Of a stretch of DNA of 7,637 nt, positions 5,276 to 7,637 are shown one piece after another (position 1 is the stretch's first letter; the number at the start of each line of letters is the position of its first letter). Below the pieces are notes generated by a model that did not search any database, was not told the DNA's origin, and saw only the letters and a list, made by a program, of their open reading frames with translations. Source of the DNA: Soehngenia sp035406565. GTDB lineage: Bacteria > Bacillota > Clostridia > Tissierellales > Tissierellaceae. Position numbers and translations under genes: made by a program. The stretch lies in contig DAONLG010000072.1 in the NCBI GenBank assembly GCA_035406565.1, forward strand, positions 1-7,637, in the 5' to 3' direction.

Positions 5276-7637
5276 TTATTTTCCTCCGCTATGCTTTGCA
5301 AAACTTTTAACCTGTCTATAACCGATTCAAGCATTTGAGCATATTTTTCCTTTTTTTGTTTCTCTTCTTCAATTATATTCTTCGGTGCTTTTGATACAAA
5401 GCCTTCATTTGCAAGTTTTTTGTCTACTCTATTAATCTCATCTACTAGTCTCAATCTTTCCTTTTCTAGCCTTTCTATTTCCTTAGATATATCGATCAAA
5501 TCCTTTAAAGGCATATATACTTCACATTTTTCTAAAACTATCGAAACATAATCAGTTCCAAAATCAATATTTGTACTTTCTATTTCTATATCTTCTGCAC
5601 CAGCAAGAGTAATAAATTTTCGTGAGTTCTTTAATATAATTTCCCTTATTTCTTCATTATCTGGTACAAAAATGAGTTTTGATTTCTTATTCATTGGTAC
5701 ATTCATTTCTGATCTAATGTTTCTAATTGCTTTTATAGCGGATTTGATATAGTCTATCTCTTCTTTTTCCCTTTCAAATATCATACTGTCATTTTTTATA
5801 GGCCAATTTTCTATGATCAATGGTTTGTCTGTCTCTGGTAAATGCTGCCATATTTCTTCTGTTATAAACGGCATAAATGGATGCAATAATTTCAATATTT
5901 CTTTTAGGACACTTAAAAGCACAGTTTGTGCAGTTTTCTTATTTATCCCTTCTTCACCATATAATCTCGTTTTTACCATCTCTATATACCAGTCACAATA
6001 ATCTTCCCATAAAAAATTATAAATTTTTTCAGCTGCGAGACCCAATTCGTATTTATCTAAGTTATCACTTATCTGTGGAATAATGTCATTTAATTTAGTG
6101 AGTATCCATTTGTCTTCATCTTCTAATTTAATATCCTCATTGCTTAAGCTAGAAAAGTTTTCCTCCAAATTCATTAATAGAAATCGTGAAGCATTCCACA
6201 ACTTATTTGCGAAGTTCCTATTAGCTTCTACTCTTTCTATATAAAATCTCATGTCATTTCCAGGTGAATTTCCAGTTACTAAAGTAAATCTCAAAGCATC
6301 AGCACCGTACTCATCGATTATTTCAAGAGGGTCTATTCCATTTCCCAATGATTTACTCATTTTCCTTCCTTCTGAATCTCTTACAAGCCCTGTCAAAAAT
6401 ACATCTTTAAATGGAACCTCTCCCATTTCACTCAAACTTGTTACAACCATTCTAATAACCCAGAAAAATATAATGTCATATCCCGTTACTAAAGTATCTG
6501 TCGGAAAAAAGTATTCTAAATCTGGTGTTTTATCAGGCCATCCCAATGTTGAAAAAGGCCATAAACCTGATGAGAACCATGTATCTAGTGTATCAGTATC
6601 CTGTCTAATATTAGAGCTGCCACATACACTACACTTATCTACCTCATCTCTGCTAACAATAACTTCACCACAACTTTCGCAATAATAAACTGGAAGCCTA
6701 TGACCCCACCAAAGTTGTCTTGATATACACCAATCTCTAATATTTTCTAGCCAATGAAGATATACTTTGCCAAATCTATCTGGTATAAACCTCAACTCAC
6801 CATTGTTGTAAGCATCAATTGCTGGTTTTGCTAAAGGTTCCATTTTTACAAACCATTGCTTGGAAATGATTGGCTCTATGACAGTCTTACATCTTTCGCA
6901 GTGGCCAACAGCATTCTCATGTTCTTTTATGTCAACCAAATAGCCTTGTTCTTTTAAATCCTCTATAACTTTATTTCTTGCATCAAATCTATCTAGCCCT
7001 TTATATATACCACCATTCTCATTTATCTTGCCATCTTCATCTAATACAATTAAATGTCCTAAATTATGTCTTTCTCCAACTTCAAAATCATTAGGATCGT
7101 GAGATGGAGTGATCTTTAAAGCACCTGTTCCGAAATCCATTTCTACGTACTCATCTGCAATTATAGGTATTTCTCTATTTGAAAGCGGCAGTATAACTGT
7201 CTTTCCTATATAGTCTTTATATCTTTCATCATTTGGATTTACTGCTACTGCAAGATCGCCAAACATAGTTTCAGGTCTTGTAGTTGCTATAATTATCCCA
7301 TCGTTTTCATCTTTTAGTGGGTACCTAATAAAATACATGTATCCATGAGCATCTTCATGCTCAACTTCTGCATCTGATATTGCAGTATGGCAATTTGGAC
7401 ACCAATTAATAATTCGATCGCCTCTATATACCAACCCTTTTTCATATAAGCGAACAAACATTTCAGTCACAGCTTTGTTCATGTGTTCATCTAAAGTGAA
7501 TCTTTCACGAGACCAATCACATGAAACACCCAGTTTTTTTAATTGGTTCTTAATTCTTCCACCGTAGACTTTTGTCCACTCCCAGGCTTCTTCTAAGAAT
7601 TTTTCTCTGCCTAACTCATCTTTTGTTTTCCCTTCAC
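5272..7637 (-). CDS. valS: Valyl-tRNA synthetase, N-terminus cut by window edge
   Basis: This class I aminoacyl-tRNA synthetase charges tRNA-Val and edits mischarged threonine. The frame is open to the right edge: the codons above 7482 encode typical ValS sequence (EGKTKDELGREKF, CDWSRERFTLDEH), so the Met at 7482 is internal. About 787 residues are visible. Compared with the usual length of about 880, roughly 95-100 are missing, including the HIGH motif. Present are WCPNC after it, the CP1 editing domain with TTRPETMFGD (about 7255-7284) and GTGALKITPSHDPNDF (about 7080-7130), the CxxC pairs CERC and CESC/CSVC as a likely zinc site, DWCISRQLWWGHRLPVYYC, GYDIIFFWVIRM, KMSKS (6363-6349), an anticodon-binding helical domain, and the C-terminal coiled coil (IERLEKERLRLVDEINRVDKKLANEGF). 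The stop TGA overlaps the folC start. Any T-box leader would lie outside the window. Confidence 0.97.
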   Translation of the reverse strand, partial: EGKTKDELGREKFLEEAWEWTKVYGGRIKNQLKKLGVSCDWSRERFTLDEHMNKAVTEMFVRLYEKGLVYRGDRIINWCPNCHTAISDAEVEHEDAHGYMYFIRYPLKDENDGIIIATTRPETMFGDLAVAVNPNDERYKDYIGKTVILPLSNREIPIIADEYVEMDFGTGALKITPSHDPNDFEVGERHNLGHLIVLDEDGKINENGGIYKGLDRFDARNKVIEDLKEQGYLVDIKEHENAVGHCERCKTVIEPIISKQWFVKMEPLAKPAIDAYNNGELRFIPDRFGKVYLHWLENIRDWCISRQLWWGHRLPVYYCESCGEVIVSRDEVDKCSVCGSSNIRQDTDTLDTWFSSGLWPFSTLGWPDKTPDLEYFFPTDTLVTGYDIIFFWVIRMVVTSLSEMGEVPFKDVFLTGLVRDSEGRKMSKSLGNGIDPLEIIDEYGADALRFTLVTGNSPGNDMRFYIERVEANRNFANKLWNASRFLLMNLEENFSSLSNEDIKLEDEDKWILTKLNDIIPQISDNLDKYELGLAAEKIYNFLWEDYCDWYIEMVKTRLYGEEGINKKTAQTVLLSVLKEILKLLHPFMPFITEEIWQHLPETDKPLIIENWPIKNDSMIFEREKEEIDYIKSAIKAIRNIRSEMNVPMNKKSKLIFVPDNEEIREIILKNSRKFITLAGAEDIEIESTNIDFGTDYVSIVLEKCEVYMPLKDLIDISKEIERLEKERLRLVDEINRVDKKLANEGFVSKAPKNIIEEEKQKKEKYAQMLESVIDRLKVLQSIAEENK

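Noticed and set aside
5813..6685. Plus-strand open frames at 5813-6001, 5877-6083 and 6251-6685.
   Set aside because: They lie opposite conserved valS codons, including the KMSKS region, so they are shadows of that gene.
7480..7482. ATG at 7482 as the valS start.
   Set aside because: The same frame continues to the window edge with typical ValS sequence, and the protein would otherwise lack the catalytic N-terminus.

Overview
The window is AT-rich DNA (roughly 30% G+C by eye) with strong AGGAGG-type ribosome binding sites. Gene content points to a low-GC Firmicute of the class Clostridia: a DUF4364-type winged-helix protein, a valS-folC pair, Hsp33 and a CPBP membrane protease. Tissierellales-like bacteria are my best guess, on gene content only. 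No mobile element, CRISPR array, rRNA or tRNA is visible, and the region reads as chromosomal housekeeping DNA.

Right side (3977-7637, minus strand): valS, cut by the right edge, is followed by folC. The two overlap by 4 nt (ATGA), so they form a translationally coupled pair. Middle (3340-3945): a plus-strand gene for a DUF4364-type putative regulator lies tail-to-tail with folC. A perfect 15-bp inverted repeat sits at that junction and spans the folC stop codon. Left side (46-3339, minus strand): a compact five-gene cluster runs from a 52-residue membrane microprotein through hpt (purine salvage), a CPBP-family intramembrane protease and a class I SAM methyltransferase to hslO (Hsp33, a redox-activated chaperone). 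Gaps are 10-25 nt, or a 14-nt overlap between the microprotein and hpt, so it is probably one transcript. It starts from the 81-bp divergent region shared with the DUF4364 gene.

The genes do not form one pathway. valS-folC joins tRNA charging to folate metabolism. The left cluster joins purine salvage, a membrane protease, an unassigned methyltransferase and a stress chaperone. No clearly new system is apparent. The points most worth a second look are the unlisted membrane microprotein coupled to hpt, an Asn in place of a normally conserved metal-site Asp in Hpt, the confused start of the methyltransferase gene, the palindrome over the folC stop, and a possible operator between the divergent promoters.
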